NCBI GenBank assembly: GCA_034336665.1
Contig: JAPFBE010000003.1
Location: forward strand, 35,376,360-35,440,359
Direction of reading: 5' to 3'
Length of the DNA: 64,000 bases
Origin: Luscinia megarhynchos
Lineage: Eukaryota; Chordata; Aves; Passeriformes; Turdidae
Under the pieces are notes generated by a model that was not told the origin of the DNA, did no database searches, and saw only the letters and a list, made by a program, of their open reading frames with translations. Positions 52,674-64,000 of this stretch are shown piece after piece. A program made the translations under genes and the position numbers. How positions within the stretch are numbered: the stretch's first letter is position 1; each line of letters opens with the position of its first letter.

Positions 52674-52981
52674 AGATTCTTTTAGCTTTTGGTGTCCACC
52701 AGAGGACATTTAAGTTGGCTGGGTGGGTGGCTAAGGGGCTGCATTCACTCCTGTGTTTGCCAGCAAAGACACACTCTGCAGCATGTACCACCTCCCATCC
52801 AGATACAGCTGGGGAGGGGTGGGCTGCTCATTCAGATCCATCACACAGGAACTCTTCTTTCCCTGAGCACACAGTTGGTGACCAAATTGCCCATTGCAAT
52901 GTTTGGAGTGCAGTTGTCACAATGCAGGAAGATTACTGCTTCTCCTTTGGACAGACATACCAGGAAGAAAAACGTAGAAAG
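52674..52981 (+). other. Exon-like 308-base segment with open frame (candidate)
   Basis: The acceptor (AGTTCTTTTCCTACAG) is strong and the donor (GAAAG followed by GTAATG) is weak to fair. A frame that starts upstream at 52643 stays open through the segment, about 102 codons inside it, with a basic end (YQEEKRRK). A second frame is open from 52689. No family is recognised. Only 77 bases separate it from the next exon-like segment, close to the lower limit for a vertebrate intron, so the two are unlikely to be neighbouring exons. Confidence 0.12.
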
Positions 52982-53058
52982 GTAATGAGCACTGTGAGTC
53001 AGAGATGTGCCTTAAAAACAGGGACTGTAATTTTCTTCTCTTTGATTTCACTTTCTAG

Positions 53059-53123
53059 CCTCCCTGAAAGGTTATACTTAAGAGCACAGGCATAAAATGG
53101 TTAGAAATTAACAATTTTTTGAG
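53059..53123 (+). other. Exon-like 65-base non-coding segment (candidate)
   Basis: A long pyrimidine tract ending TTTCACTTTCTAG precedes it, and GTAAGA follows TTTGAG. All three frames are stopped, so only a non-coding exon would be possible. It is listed because both signals are good. Confidence 0.12.
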
Positions 53124-56100
53124 GTAAGATAATTTTTCATAATTTTATGGGAAGTTCCTCAGATTTTATAATCTCTACAAAATTTTCCTGTTTTGCTATA
53201 CATTATAGTCCAATTCTTTAAAGTTATTTTTAGCAATAAAATCCCCTACCAGTAGGTCCCAGGTGATATGGCTCTGAGTTCCCAACCAAGATCCAAACTC
53301 TCATAAGTTATGTCTTTAAGGATTTTTTTGTTGTGCTTGCAGGCTCTCTTATCCCTGCAGAAATATTTATCAGATATCTGCGCTACACTTGCCATAAGAT
53401 ATGCACATGAAAAGTATTTTCTAGACACATAGTTTGTTACCTTGTTATGACTCATGATAGTTATCAACCTTATGTAAAGTTTTTATAACAGAAGTAATTT
53501 GCCAGGATGTGCAGGTTTTATGACCTGCCATCAGTAGGCGAATTTACCAGAGCAGATGTTACAAAATGACTGCATCAGAGTTGTACTGCAAGTATTTTGG
53601 AAGTTTCTGGATCAAACCAGAGTTCCATTTGATCTCTCTTTTTCTCTGACAGTGCACTTTGCTGGTTGTAAACACAAAAGGCAGGACTTTTTCTGACTCT
53701 TATCCATCACTCCACTGTCGGTTTATGCTGCGCTATCACATCCTCTGTGCACAGGGTCAGACCACCTTCTTTCATCTAATTTAGGAAGCCTACAGATGGG
53801 TTTCCCTAAGTGCAGCTAAGAAAAACCACTGCAGCAAAAAGGGTGAAAATACAATAGCCACAACCCCCTTTCACTGATTTATAAACTGCTGGCTACATGA
53901 AAGGAAGAGGACTGTTTTCCTTTTGCAGCCCTGCTTTGACATATAAAGAGAGGAATCTCCTCTGTGTTCCCACCTTTCTTCTGCTCCACCACTGTGCCAG
54001 TACTAGCCACCAATTTTTCTGCTAAAACTCAACCCAGCCTTTAACAAGAATTTTGAGAGGTGGAGTTTTGTTTTTTTCTTATTCTAATGTGAAAATTTAT
54101 GAGTCTTTCTTCCCAAGATGAAGAAAGGATATTCAAATCTTCTGACTGGCCATGTAAGAAAAAGTCTGGAAAGTTTTTTTATAAAAAAAGAGCTGGTTTA
54201 GAATTTTTTAAAGAAAATGCTATAAACAATAAGTAGTCATACAATATTTTTTGGATAATAACAGGTTTTTTTCTTCCTAAAGGTTGTATTTTGGACTAAT
54301 CTCACCTTTAAAGGTGTTGAGTGGTTCCCACATTCGGTGGGCACAACCCATATAAATGTTTGAGTGGATCTGAGGCAAATACTTATTGAACAACAACTTA
54401 ACAGTAAATAGCATTTTCTATATGAAGACATGATTGCACTAGGGCTTTAATCAGCTGGTTTAATACTACTTCTAGAGAAAATAGATGCCAGCCATGAAAG
54501 CAGTTAGTAACCACTGCAGAAAATGTATCTTATATTCTTTAATGAAGTCCCCAGCACATTCAGGATGTAGATCCATCTGCAGCTAATGCAAAACAACTCC
54601 TTGCAGTGTCATTTCCAACAATTCCTGCAATCTAGCTAATAATTATTCATTCAAAATATCCTTTCAACCTATATCAGAAATTATGGCCCCTTTTTTCAGT
54701 AGGCAAATTGTGATTTTTTTAATAATATCACTATAAATACATGATTTATAGGGTTTTTCCTCTTTTCTATTTTGTGTGTCCATAGTAAAATCTTTCGTTG
54801 TGCTAATGCTTAAAGAAAAAATGCTTAAAATCAAATCCATGGAAGTCAAACTTAATGCAACAAAAAATCAAAAATATTTGAACACTGAACCATAGATAAC
54901 TGCATCAGCTCGAAGGTTTATATGGCAAAATAGTCATAATGAAAGAGCTCAACATGAAATTATTTTTCTCTAATTATCGTTATAATAAATTCTGCTGAAT
55001 GGTATACAATTAAATCAAATTAATTATGTCTGAAAAATAAAGTCTGAACAAAACTAGACTTGAAAAAAAGGGGGAGATAGATCAAAAAACGATTCATTGT
55101 TGCTCAAGTAATGAGAACTTCTTTTAAGTGTTTATCAATAGGAAAGCTAATTTTCACAGAGTCAGAATATGATCCAAACAAAGGGCTTGTTCTTTAAACA
55201 ATAGTCTATTAAACATCATTGTGCAGAAATGTTAAATTTTCAGTGTTGGGATGGTTTTCTTCTTTCAGGAGAGATTCTCAGCTGTTTTACATTAGCCTCA
55301 TACTGTTGATATGACAGGATCTAAGAAAATTTTCACAGCTTTGAAGAGATTGATACACCTAGCTGAGAAAGTTGATATTTTTCATTATAATGTTCACATA
55401 AAATGCACCCTCTATTTCATGTATTATTTTAAAATCTTTATTTTTCATGTAATTTTCCCTAGGTCTCTCTGATATTTTTGCTGCCATCAAGAATAAAGAA
55501 CTGGAACAGAATGCTAGTACTTCTAAATCAATATCAGTCTACAATGATCTTTAAAGGTATAAAGAAGAGCTTTAAGTGTTTTAAATTCCATTAGATGTCA
55601 ATTAGAATATAAAATTTTTCAATAATTCCTAGGAAACTCAACACTGCAGAACCTGATCTGAAAAGCAGAAACTTTTTTTTTCATTATTATTATTACTATT
55701 GTTATTGTTAATATTCTCTTTTAGTGATGCCAAAACTACATTCACTCTTTCCAAAATGTGGAGGGTGTCTCATATTTGGATTTATAAGTCAAAAAATTGT
55801 AAAGAACAGAGCAGAAAAACCTTCTCTTTTTTATTTTTATAAGAACACTCAAAAATCTCAGTGAGGTTATAATGCTGCCATACCTTATTGCTTTCCTCTA
55901 GGCTGGTATCAAAATTGGCAACTGCAGGAATAAGTTGACCTTACCTTGCAAAAAAAGCCCTCTAAAAATTGCAGTGGAAAAAAAGAGCAAAATTCTTTGT
56001 CACACAGTCCAAAACATCAGATCTGAGTAGCAGAAATCATGACACAGGAAGAAAGCAAAGAGTTCAGAGCCTAAAAATATCTTTTGTCTTCCACTTTGCT

Positions 56101-59100
56101 ATGGTCCTATTATAGCTGAAGCAACAGACACTGTATTTTTCCCTCTATAACCTTTAGCTTAATAACTGTCTGTAAAGACTTCCTTTAAATGCAAATGTAC
56201 TCTTTGCAGCAAAAGTCATGACCCTATACTATATTACACACTGTAAATCCAGAAGAAAAGCTATGATAACCTATGAAACTTATAACATTAAAAAGGCACA
56301 GAAATAATAGGCAAAATCAGGCCTGGAGTATTAGCAAATTGAGTAATATTTCAATAGTTTATATTTTGCACTACACTACAAATGAAGTGATATACACAAA
56401 ACCCAAAAGGTGGCTTTACTTTTCAGTGAAGTCTTAGAAGATGTGTCAAATTATTGCATTTTCCTGTGAAATGAAACCTGTTCTTTTCTGGTCTTGTCAC
56501 TAGAAGTATGTGGCAGAGCTTGAAAATTTTGCACCTCATCTCACTTTTTCAAGGGATCTAGCACAACTGATATAATCACTATTTCCTTTACTTACCAGCT
56601 GAAAGGATATGCTTTACTGTTCAAGTCCATGCTTGCAAATTGGTTTGCATGCAGAGATAATTTATGCCATAAAGAAAGTAAGCATGAAAGAATCCACGGA
56701 GGAATCCACAGCTGGATGTAACTAGTGGCTGCCTTTGAAAGGGACATAGGACCAGGATGCAGGAGCATCCTAGCCCTCCCCAGTTGTCAGCAGACCGTAG
56801 CTTTTGCTGACATGCAGCAAAAATGTAAATCCCTCTTCATGCCAGACACAGAGGTGGAACAGTGCAAAGGTTATAATTTCTTGTGCTACACATGTCGCTC
56901 TCCAGTTACATTAAATCCTGCTCAGCTGTCATTAACTGTTTGTCCAGGGCTGACTCACACTGAGAAATAAGGCAGAACAAAGGAAAGCAGCACAGTTAAA
57001 ATTAGATATAAGAAAGTTGAGTCAAACTACTGTACTTCAGTAGTACTAGTGTGAAAAGCATTCTCCTTATTATAGTGGTTTTCTGACAACCCCAAATAAA
57101 TTGAGCCCTTAATTTGGATTTTTCAATTCTTCAGTGCAGATAAAGGGAATAGGCCATAAATATTCCATTCAGTTGCTTTCAAAATTGGATGAAAAATCAT
57201 GTTATAGGCATGCAGAGACATGGAAAGGACAATTTTTCAGGCTTAGTAAGTCAACCAGGCTCACTGAAAGCACAGTGGACCCAATCTGATTAATTGCTGC
57301 AGCCTCTTAGATCCCATAAACCTCCTGTAATCCTTTTCTCACCCCTTCCTTGGTATTTGGATGCTGGAAGGGCATGTGCCAGAGAACCCCAGGAACTGCA
57401 TATTTGCTTGCAAAGACAAATATGATGGCTGTCTTGTGGGTTTTCTGCCACATGTATGAGATGCCTCATAAAAATCCACATTCTTCCCACCAAGTGCTAC
57501 ATTTGTTTTCCATGGAAAGCCCTGTTGTACAAGGACTTACTTATGAAAGCTACAGGGAAAGGAAATATAAAAGAGAAAGGGTGAATTTTTTTCCCCCTTT
57601 TTATTCTTTTTGGGTTTTTTGTGATTCCAAGTAAGTATTTGTCTTTACCGGATGGCAGAAAGAAAAGACTATATCAAAATATGATAGACTCAGAGTTCTA
57701 CCTGGCCTCTAAATCAACTCAGTCATTATCTTTAACCTTATCAATATCCTGAATGTCAGCTGAGCAAGGCAGATAGAAAATTTCAGTAAACAGAGCTGGG
57801 AACAACAGGGAGGATGTGGTAATCTAAATCAGAAATCAATCATCCAAGAAGCTTTTTCAAATGGAAAAGAAAAAAAAAAAAAGAGGCAATCAACTGCCAG
57901 CCATTCTCCCCCCAACAGAAAAAAAAAAAAGGTTTTTTTCCTCTATGTCCCTTTCATGTGCACCACAGTGTTTCTGCAAACAAAAATAATAAGGGCTCTC
58001 AGGTCCTTCAAACAAAGTGAAACATAATCCCTTCATGGAGAGTGCATCAATAAATGAATGGAGTTCCTCAGCTTGTTTGGAAGAGTAGTATCAGCTATGC
58101 TTGGGGATCTTAATAATACTCTTATTAAGAACCAGAGGAGTTGAGTTGATTTGTTTTTCCTGTAACACCTGAAGCAACAAAAGTCCAGTGAGAGTGCAAG
58201 AAATGGTTTTACTTAGGTCAGACTTTGAAAATCATTTTCCCTCCTTGGCAGCAGCCTGTCAGTCAAGCTCCACAGGAGAGGAAAGGGTCATCTTGCCAAT
58301 GTAATTTCTGAGAGGAAAGAAGTAGAGCTGCAAGTTACAGAGAAATTAATACACCATTGAGAACAACCTGCAAGAAAAAAATCTGACTTATTAGCTTTCA
58401 AAATAACCTTGAGAACTGCATTTTCTTATCATTTCCAGAGCCTGTACTCTAATGATTGAAAAATCCAGATGCCTGGTATTTGTATTTTTTAAACTTACTT
58501 GCTTATCTAGATGTACAGACTTTCAAGGCAGGAACACTGTATAACTAATTGTTTTGAGCTGTTCTCACACAACTGGAAGTTGCTTGAGCTGACAGACATT
58601 ATTACAACACAAAAAACCCCACAGACCAGACATCTAGCCAGTTAAAATAATACAGCTTCTTTATATTTGTTTTCCTCTCTTATATCTACCAGCAAAACAG
58701 CAGGATCCTGATTTTCTGAAAATCATGTTTCTATCAGTAATTTCTACTTCTTAATTTCAAAACGGTTTAATTAAAATACAAGTTTGTATCTACTTGCAGA
58801 AGTAGCTATTTAAACTCAGAGCCCAGGTAAAGTCCAGTAAGTTACAGTAAGTTACACATGAAACCAAATAAACTAGGGAAAGATTACTGCTTGGCATCAC
58901 CTCCTGGAAAACTGCAAAATTTTGGAAACTGGGTGTAATTTACAGGGGAAAAATGTTTATCAATCTAACTCCCAGAATTTCAAAAGAATAATTTAGCAAC
59001 AAGCCATTAATAGCTCAGATAATCTTCCCTTGCTCTTCACATATGCTTTCAGTGGCTCTACTACAGCAAATTTTAGCACTACAGATTTAATGTTTATTTC

Positions 59101-60740
59101 ATGCTGATTAAAGGTATGCCTCTTAGTAAGCAATACCAACTAAGCATCACTGTGACAAATATAATTAAAGTTATTTTAAAAAAAAAGCATTCATTGGTAT
59201 AAAATGCTATGGCCAATTGGAATTTGGACAACACTGGTGAAGAACACAGACTGGTATCTCTGGTTCTTTAAATATGTGCAATATGTGGACCACTATCAAA
59301 TTTTTTGTCTTTCACTACACTGCAAAACCAACTACTGAATTCTAACATCTGGAAACTGTGTTATTTGTAAAAATATCTTGATTCAGTCACTAGTGCATGT
59401 TACACCTCTGCATGGAAAAGTATACCCCACAAGATTCTTTCCCTTCAACAGCTTTGCAACCTCTGAGGCATCACAGCTTGCTCTCAGTTCCTTTTTTCAC
59501 CATTGCTTCTCCAGACTGGACTGGTCTGAATATTTCAATTCAAGAAGCAACATTTCTGAAAGAGAAAAATTACCTCTAATTTAAGTAATATACATAAAGA
59601 TTCAGTACATAACCAGGGAGATCCCATCTGGTCCCTAGTAAATTATTTTCTGAGAAGTTTGTTCTCAAAACTAGTATTTTCTAAAAAAAAAAAGATAGCT
59701 TTCTCTTTATAAAGAGGTCTCTTCCACAGTCACAGGTAACTCAAGATAATGCTATACCTATGGCTGGCTTGAACATCTGCAAGGTAATGTGTTTCCACAA
59801 ATAACCATTTGTCATTATTGTTTCAACACTGATACATAGGTCATTAAGATTGAGTTGCTCTTGACTGTTCAGTTTTACAGTGTGTGTCATTTTATTTTAG
59901 ATTGCAGCTAAGGGTAAAGAAGGACAACAATAAAATTGGGATGACCAGTTCTTTGGAGTAGGTATTTTATAAGTTGCAGTTTATAAGATGAGTCACAGAA
60001 TAAAATAAACAGTCCAGTTTGGGGCTTTGGTTTGGATTTTTGTTCCTGGAAATTCCTAGAGAACTGTAAAAATGATGAAAACATCACTCACAGTATTTTA
60101 GCAGGAAAGCCTTTCATAATACTCCAAAGCAAAGCAACTATCTTTCACATAAAAATTCTATGAATCCCTCTAAAACTTTTCAATTAAAATATAAAGAGAT
60201 ATCATAGTTCTTAACAATGAGCATTGGCAAAGCTAATTATAGTACAATATACACAGCCTTTTGCACCTGAGAAATCTCACTTAAATTAATCTAATTAAAT
60301 TCGGTCTTAATTACCACCAAATTCATTCTGTATTTAATATCAGTAGTCCTGAATATTTTAGTCCTTAGGTGCTTACTGTCACTTGAAAAACTAACAGTCA
60401 AAAAGTTTGAATCATGAATATGGGTCATGAACATGGCAATTTTTTATCTATGAAATCTTCCAAAAGAAATCATCACTTAGAGTATGCTGTGTCTTCAGTG
60501 AATAGTTGACTACCTAAAAGCCTGTAATAGTTATATTGCTAAAGGAAAAAGGTAGTACACTTGTTAATACCTGTCCTATTTTTATAACCCTATCATTCTG
60601 AGCTCTAACAATTGTATATACAAATTTAACAAGTGAAAAAATTGTACCACCCTTTGTGTAACTCTTTGGGATCCTTTTAGACTCTGGTAACTATACATTA
60701 TTCCCCAAGCCATCTGTGTCAGCAATTCTATAGGCTTTCT
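53124..60740. other. Gene-free AT-rich stretch
   Basis: About 7.6 kb without a supported gene or recognised transposon. A plus-strand 81-codon frame at 56725-56970 reads somewhat protein-like (a Cys-containing NFLCYTCRSPVTL stretch) but has no family match known to me. Low-complexity runs include ATT-type at 55673-55714 and A-runs near 57869-57882 and 57919-57930. A donor-like CCAAGTAAGTAT at about 57629 lacks a partner. Confidence 0.55.
55673..55714 (+). repeat. T-run followed by (ATT)n-like microsatellite
   Basis: An eight-to-nine base T-run leads into imperfect ATT/GTT triplets. It is simple-sequence DNA without further significance. Confidence 0.75.
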
Positions 60741-60744
60741 ATAA

Positions 60745-60759
60745 TTATATATATATATG
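60745..60759 (+). repeat. Short (TA)n microsatellite
   Basis: Six to seven TA units are followed by GTATAG. Confidence 0.75.
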
Positions 60760-60866
60760 TATAGGCCATGTTAATAATTTTGAGTCCAGAGATGTAGTAT
60801 TCAATCGAGGCTCCTTCAGTTTGGCTACCATTTATGGATTAATCACATTTTTTTCTCATTTTGCAG

Positions 60867-60903
60867 TATGCACACATACTGGACCACAATGTAGAATTAA
60901 AAG
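60867..60903 (+). other. Exon-like 37-base segment next to a repeat (candidate)
   Basis: The acceptor TTTTTTCTCATTTTGCAG and the donor AAAAG-GTAAGAA are both close to consensus. Frame one is open (YAHILDHNVELK) and frame three is open (CTHTGPQCRIK). No protein family is recognised. It sits roughly 40-50 bases before the decayed repeat at 61 kb, so it could be unique sequence or the edge of that element. Confidence 0.17.
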
Positions 60904-60944
60904 GTAAGAAAAAAGCTATTTATTCAGTAGCAAAGTTTGTTCTT

Positions 60945-61830
60945 TTGTTAAGGGTTGAGCTTGGCTGGAGACCAGGTACCTATCAAACCCTCTATCATTC
61001 CCTTCTTCCCAGGCTCAGTTTCACTCCAGATTTTCTCTACCTCCTTCCCTCCAGCAGCACAGGGGGACAGAGAATGGGGACTTTGGTCAGCTCATCACAC
61101 CTCATCTCTGCCACTCCTTTCTCCTTGGGGTAGGACTCCTCACACTCTTCCCCTGCTCCAAAGTGAGGTCCATCCCATAGAAAGCACTTCTCCACAAACT
61201 TCTCCAGCATGGGTTCTTCCCATGGATGGCAGTTTCTTATGACCTCCTGTGTGTGTCCATACACAGTGTGCAGTCCTTTAGGAACAGGCTGCTCCAGTGT
61301 GACCAACCTGAGGTCATGAGTCCTGACAGCAAACCTGCTCCAGTGCAGGCTCCTCTCTTCCTGCCTGGAGTCTGCTGCATCACAGGCTTCCCACGGGGTC
61401 ACAGCTTCCTTTGGGCTTCCACCTGCTCTGACACACTCCACAGGCTGAGTATGTGCTCTGCTGTGAACTTCCATGGGCTGCAGGGCCAGAGCTGCCTCTC
61501 CATGGTCTTCACCACGGGCTGCAGAGGAATCTCAGCTCCAGCACCTGGAGCACCTACTCCTATTCCTTCTTTACTGGCCTTGGTGTCTGCAGAGTTGTCT
61601 CTCTCACATACTCTCACTCCTTTTTCCAGCGGTCGTTGCTGTTGCAGTTTTTTCCCCTTGTTAAATCTGTTTCTCCAGAGGAGCTGCAGTCATTGCTGAT
61701 GGGCTTGGACCTGGCCAGAGGCAGGTCCATCCTGGGGCTGGCTGGCATTGGCTCCATTAGACATCACAGTAGCCACCCTGCAGCCCCCCACTACCAAAGC
61801 CTTGCCACACAAACCCAATACGTCTTTGCA
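60945..61830. mobile_element. Decayed avian dispersed repeat, probably LTR/endogenous-retrovirus related
   Basis: A GC-richer block of nearly 900 bases stands out sharply from AT-rich flanks. Its wording matches a repeat I remember as very common in bird genomes: TTCTTCCCAGGCTCAGTTTC, AGCACAGGGGGACAGAGAAT, GACTCCTCACACTCTTCCCC, CATGGTCTTCACCACGGGCT, CACCTGGAGCACCTACTCC, GGTGTCTGCAGAGTTGT, GGCTGGCATTGGCTCCAT and CCTTGCCACACAAACCCAAT, in that order. From about 61200 to 61480 it shows degenerate units of roughly 40-60 bases built on CTGCTCCAGTG and CCACGGG or CCATGGG words, so it carries a decayed internal tandem repeat. Open frames run on both strands: 145 codons minus at 61037-61474, 157 and 146 codons plus from 61226 and 61453, and 176 codons minus at 61690-62220, which extends beyond the block. 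No terminal LTR pair, integrase or other retroviral domain is visible. It is a broken fragment. That it is a repeat is fairly sure; the LTR/ERV class and the sense strand are from memory and uncertain. Confidence 0.65.
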
Positions 61831-64000
61831 CTCTCCACACACGGCCATATGGACACACAAAAGCCTGAAGCAAAAATGATCAACTGCTATTGAAGATCTA
61901 ACACTGACTGCTAGCAATAAAAGTGCTCCCTGGACAGACAGCAATAATAAAAACTGGCCACCATTCAGGGTCCATCTAGCTATTGCTTTTAAAGGTAATT
62001 GCTGCATCTGCTTCATGAAGTAGTTTAAAACCAATGCAAAGATTTTGTTTCTGTCCTGCTGAATGACAAGCAGCTCTGAGTAAGGAGTGAAAGGGTGTTG
62101 AGCACAGCTATAACTGGAGTGCACTACCAGGTCAGAAGTGAAGGCAGAAACAGCTGCTTTTTCAATAGACTCATCAGAGCTACTCCATGCTAGCTGCACT
62201 TGCCCACAAGGCTCCAGCACAGACTATTGTGTTGTGGGTTTTTTTGCTGTGGGAACTTCACTCTTAAGAAACAAATGGACTGGCTTAACTATTAAGCGTC
62301 AATCAAACTGACTATAAGGGCGGGGGGTGGGGGGAACAATTTTAAAAATTTAATTAGCTTTCATCCTGTGATTGTTCTGTGCATTTGTATGGTTTGTATT
62401 GCCTCATTTAAATCAATGAAATTCTGATAAGAAGAGTTGTGTTTTTCTGCCTTATTTATATGTTGTAGCAGCACTAACAACAGCCTCTGTTTTCACGTGA
62501 AGTTTTACAGTCCTCTGATAATCTCTCCTATACAGAAGGTGATAACTGCTATAATCTTCAATGCTATATCTGTGTCTACTGATTTTACATCAAATTACTT
62601 GCTCAGATTCTGAATGAAACAAAACAATTAGTTTTTTTTTGTTTGTTCAGCAGTGCAGCAGTTCAGTAACACTTTTTTAGATGTAAATAAGAATATAGAC
62701 CTTTGAGTAATCCTTCATTTTCCCTCTATTATTCAGACAGCAACATTGGTCTTAATAAATACTTTTCCTCTCTGTTTATCTCCTTACCCTAATGCCCTGG
62801 AAATAAGATTGCCTTACCCAGAGATAGAGGGAACATCCAGGATTGTCACCTAACCATGGAACCTATTTCACATTTCATTGGTTGTGTGAATGAGCTGTGA
62901 AAATTGCTTCCTGTTTCTCTAAAGCATCAGGACAGTGGTTTGCATGGGAAAGATTTCTTCTGTTTATGTGGAGTAAAACTCATCCACTGAGTTAATTTCA
63001 AAGTCTTAAAACTGCCTTGCATCTTGCTAAATTTGGCCAAATCTACTGTGCCCTGTGAATACCTGCGCATTACAAGTTACCTCTTGTTTACAGCAAGCTA
63101 TTTGTAAGAATGAAATAAAAATTTAAAACAAATAAACAAAAACTCACAAAAACCAACCAAATAAGAAAAACACAGCCTGACTCTTTTCTCCTAGGTGTTG
63201 TCTTGGCTTTCCCAAATTGAGAGGAAGCTACTTTCAGTGTATGAAGGAACACTTGAACAAGGACAGTCTATTTTTAAAAGAAGCCGGTTTTGTCTAACAC
63301 AAGAAACACACAGGAGAAAAAAAAAGGGCAGCTCAAATAACAGTGGTGGGAGCCTAATTTTGAAAGCTAAGTTAAGCACTTTTCATCCTTTTTTCTACTG
63401 GGATCCTTCCACTTCCCTGAGATACTAATCAGATTTGAAAGTACCTAGTAAACCTGAGAATATTTTAAATCTGTGAAACGTAAAATCTCAGATTGTATTT
63501 AAGTCCCTGAAACTATGTCTATTACCATTAAAAGCATGGTACCTATGGACTGTGTATTCACCTCAGAGTTTAGGCCTTTCAAATTAACTAAAAATAATTT
63601 TTTTTTAATAAATTTTTTTACAAAATCTGGTGCTCTATGCTTTACAAGTGGTTGAGAGCAGGGAGATTTGGGAAAATATTTTTGTGGAGGCCTAGGTTTC
63701 ATTTAATCCCTTAAAAACCAAGGGAATTCAAAGCAACTATGAATCCAGTCCTACTCTGAGAAGTGTGTGTGCAGCCATGAATGACCACAAGCATACCTGC
63801 AGTATGTCTGCAAATTGACATGCGTTGTAGCAACCTTAAAGTCTTCTATCCAACTTTAGTTCTGAGGACTTGACTTTTTTAGTTTCTTAAATGGGTTTGT
63901 TTGCTCAGATTTTCTTTTTCCTGTTGAAAACTAGTTGATTTTTTTTAACAAAATCCATAGCAGGCAGAAAAGCAACTGCCTTCCTGCTTATTTTGTAGTC
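61831..64000. other. Gene-free AT-rich stretch to the window end
   Basis: No gene is supported. A G-rich run (GGGCGGGGGGTGGGGGG, 62318-62334) has three long G-runs, one short of a standard quadruplex pattern. T-rich runs lie near 62630-62640 and 63599-63607. The frames at 63191-63428 are short and domain-free. Confidence 0.55.

Noticed and set aside
56725..56970. 81-codon plus-strand frame with a Cys-containing C-terminal part
   Set aside because: It reads as mildly protein-like, but the cysteines form no known motif and no splice or transcript signal frames it.
61226..61893. Plus-strand frames of 157 and 146 codons as a gene
   Set aside because: They lie inside the avian dispersed repeat block, and frames are open on both strands there.
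61690..62220. 176-codon minus-strand frame, the longest in the window
   Set aside because: It starts in unique sequence and runs into the repeat block, with no domain and no splice or promoter support. It is most likely chance extension of the repeat's open minus strand.
62318..62334. G-rich run as a G-quadruplex
   Set aside because: Only three separated G-runs of three or more are present, one short of the usual four-run pattern.

Overview
The window looks like nuclear DNA from a bird, either intergenic or from a large intron. The evidence is four 5'-truncated copies of the CR1 LINE with the typical avian 3' end, a decayed avian repeat near 61 kb, an AT-rich CpG-poor background, and no long or domain-bearing open reading frame. 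The repeat near 61 kb suggests a neoavian bird, possibly a songbird, but no species can be named.

No protein-coding gene can be supported. Reading frames of 60-157 codons occur throughout, but none shows a recognisable domain, a complete gene structure or a family resemblance. Most are explained by AT-rich chance, purine/pyrimidine strand bias or repeat sequence. No tRNA, rRNA, CRISPR, operon or prokaryotic signal was seen.

Layout: 1-9.1 kb is mostly unique AT-rich DNA. It contains a possible old amniote repeat scrap near 5.8 kb and a short exon-like segment at 6.4 kb. At 9.1-9.6 kb a strong splice acceptor and a 61-residue open stretch run directly into a reverse-strand CR1. A second reverse CR1 lies at 13.1 kb and is followed by a G-rich tract at 13.65 kb. 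An exon-like segment at 14.0 kb and a stretch that keeps several CpGs at 14.16-14.78 kb come next. Forward CR1 copies lie at 15.7-16.2 kb and 25.94-26.24 kb. Between them is a GGGAAA-type repeat (19.2 kb) with a textbook G-quadruplex pattern. The stretch from 26.2 to 60.9 kb is largely featureless, with less AT-rich islands at 32.9-33.3, 38.4-39.4 and 52.3-52.9 kb and a few spliceable segments. At 60.95-61.83 kb lies a decayed GC-richer avian dispersed repeat, probably LTR/endogenous-retrovirus related. The last 2 kb are again unique AT-rich sequence.

No genes can be shown to work together here, and I found no convincing new biological system. The best leads are a handful of strong splice-site pairs that could mark lncRNA or alternative exons, the G-quadruplex repeat, and the CpG-retaining stretch near 14.4 kb. 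All need transcript or alignment data.
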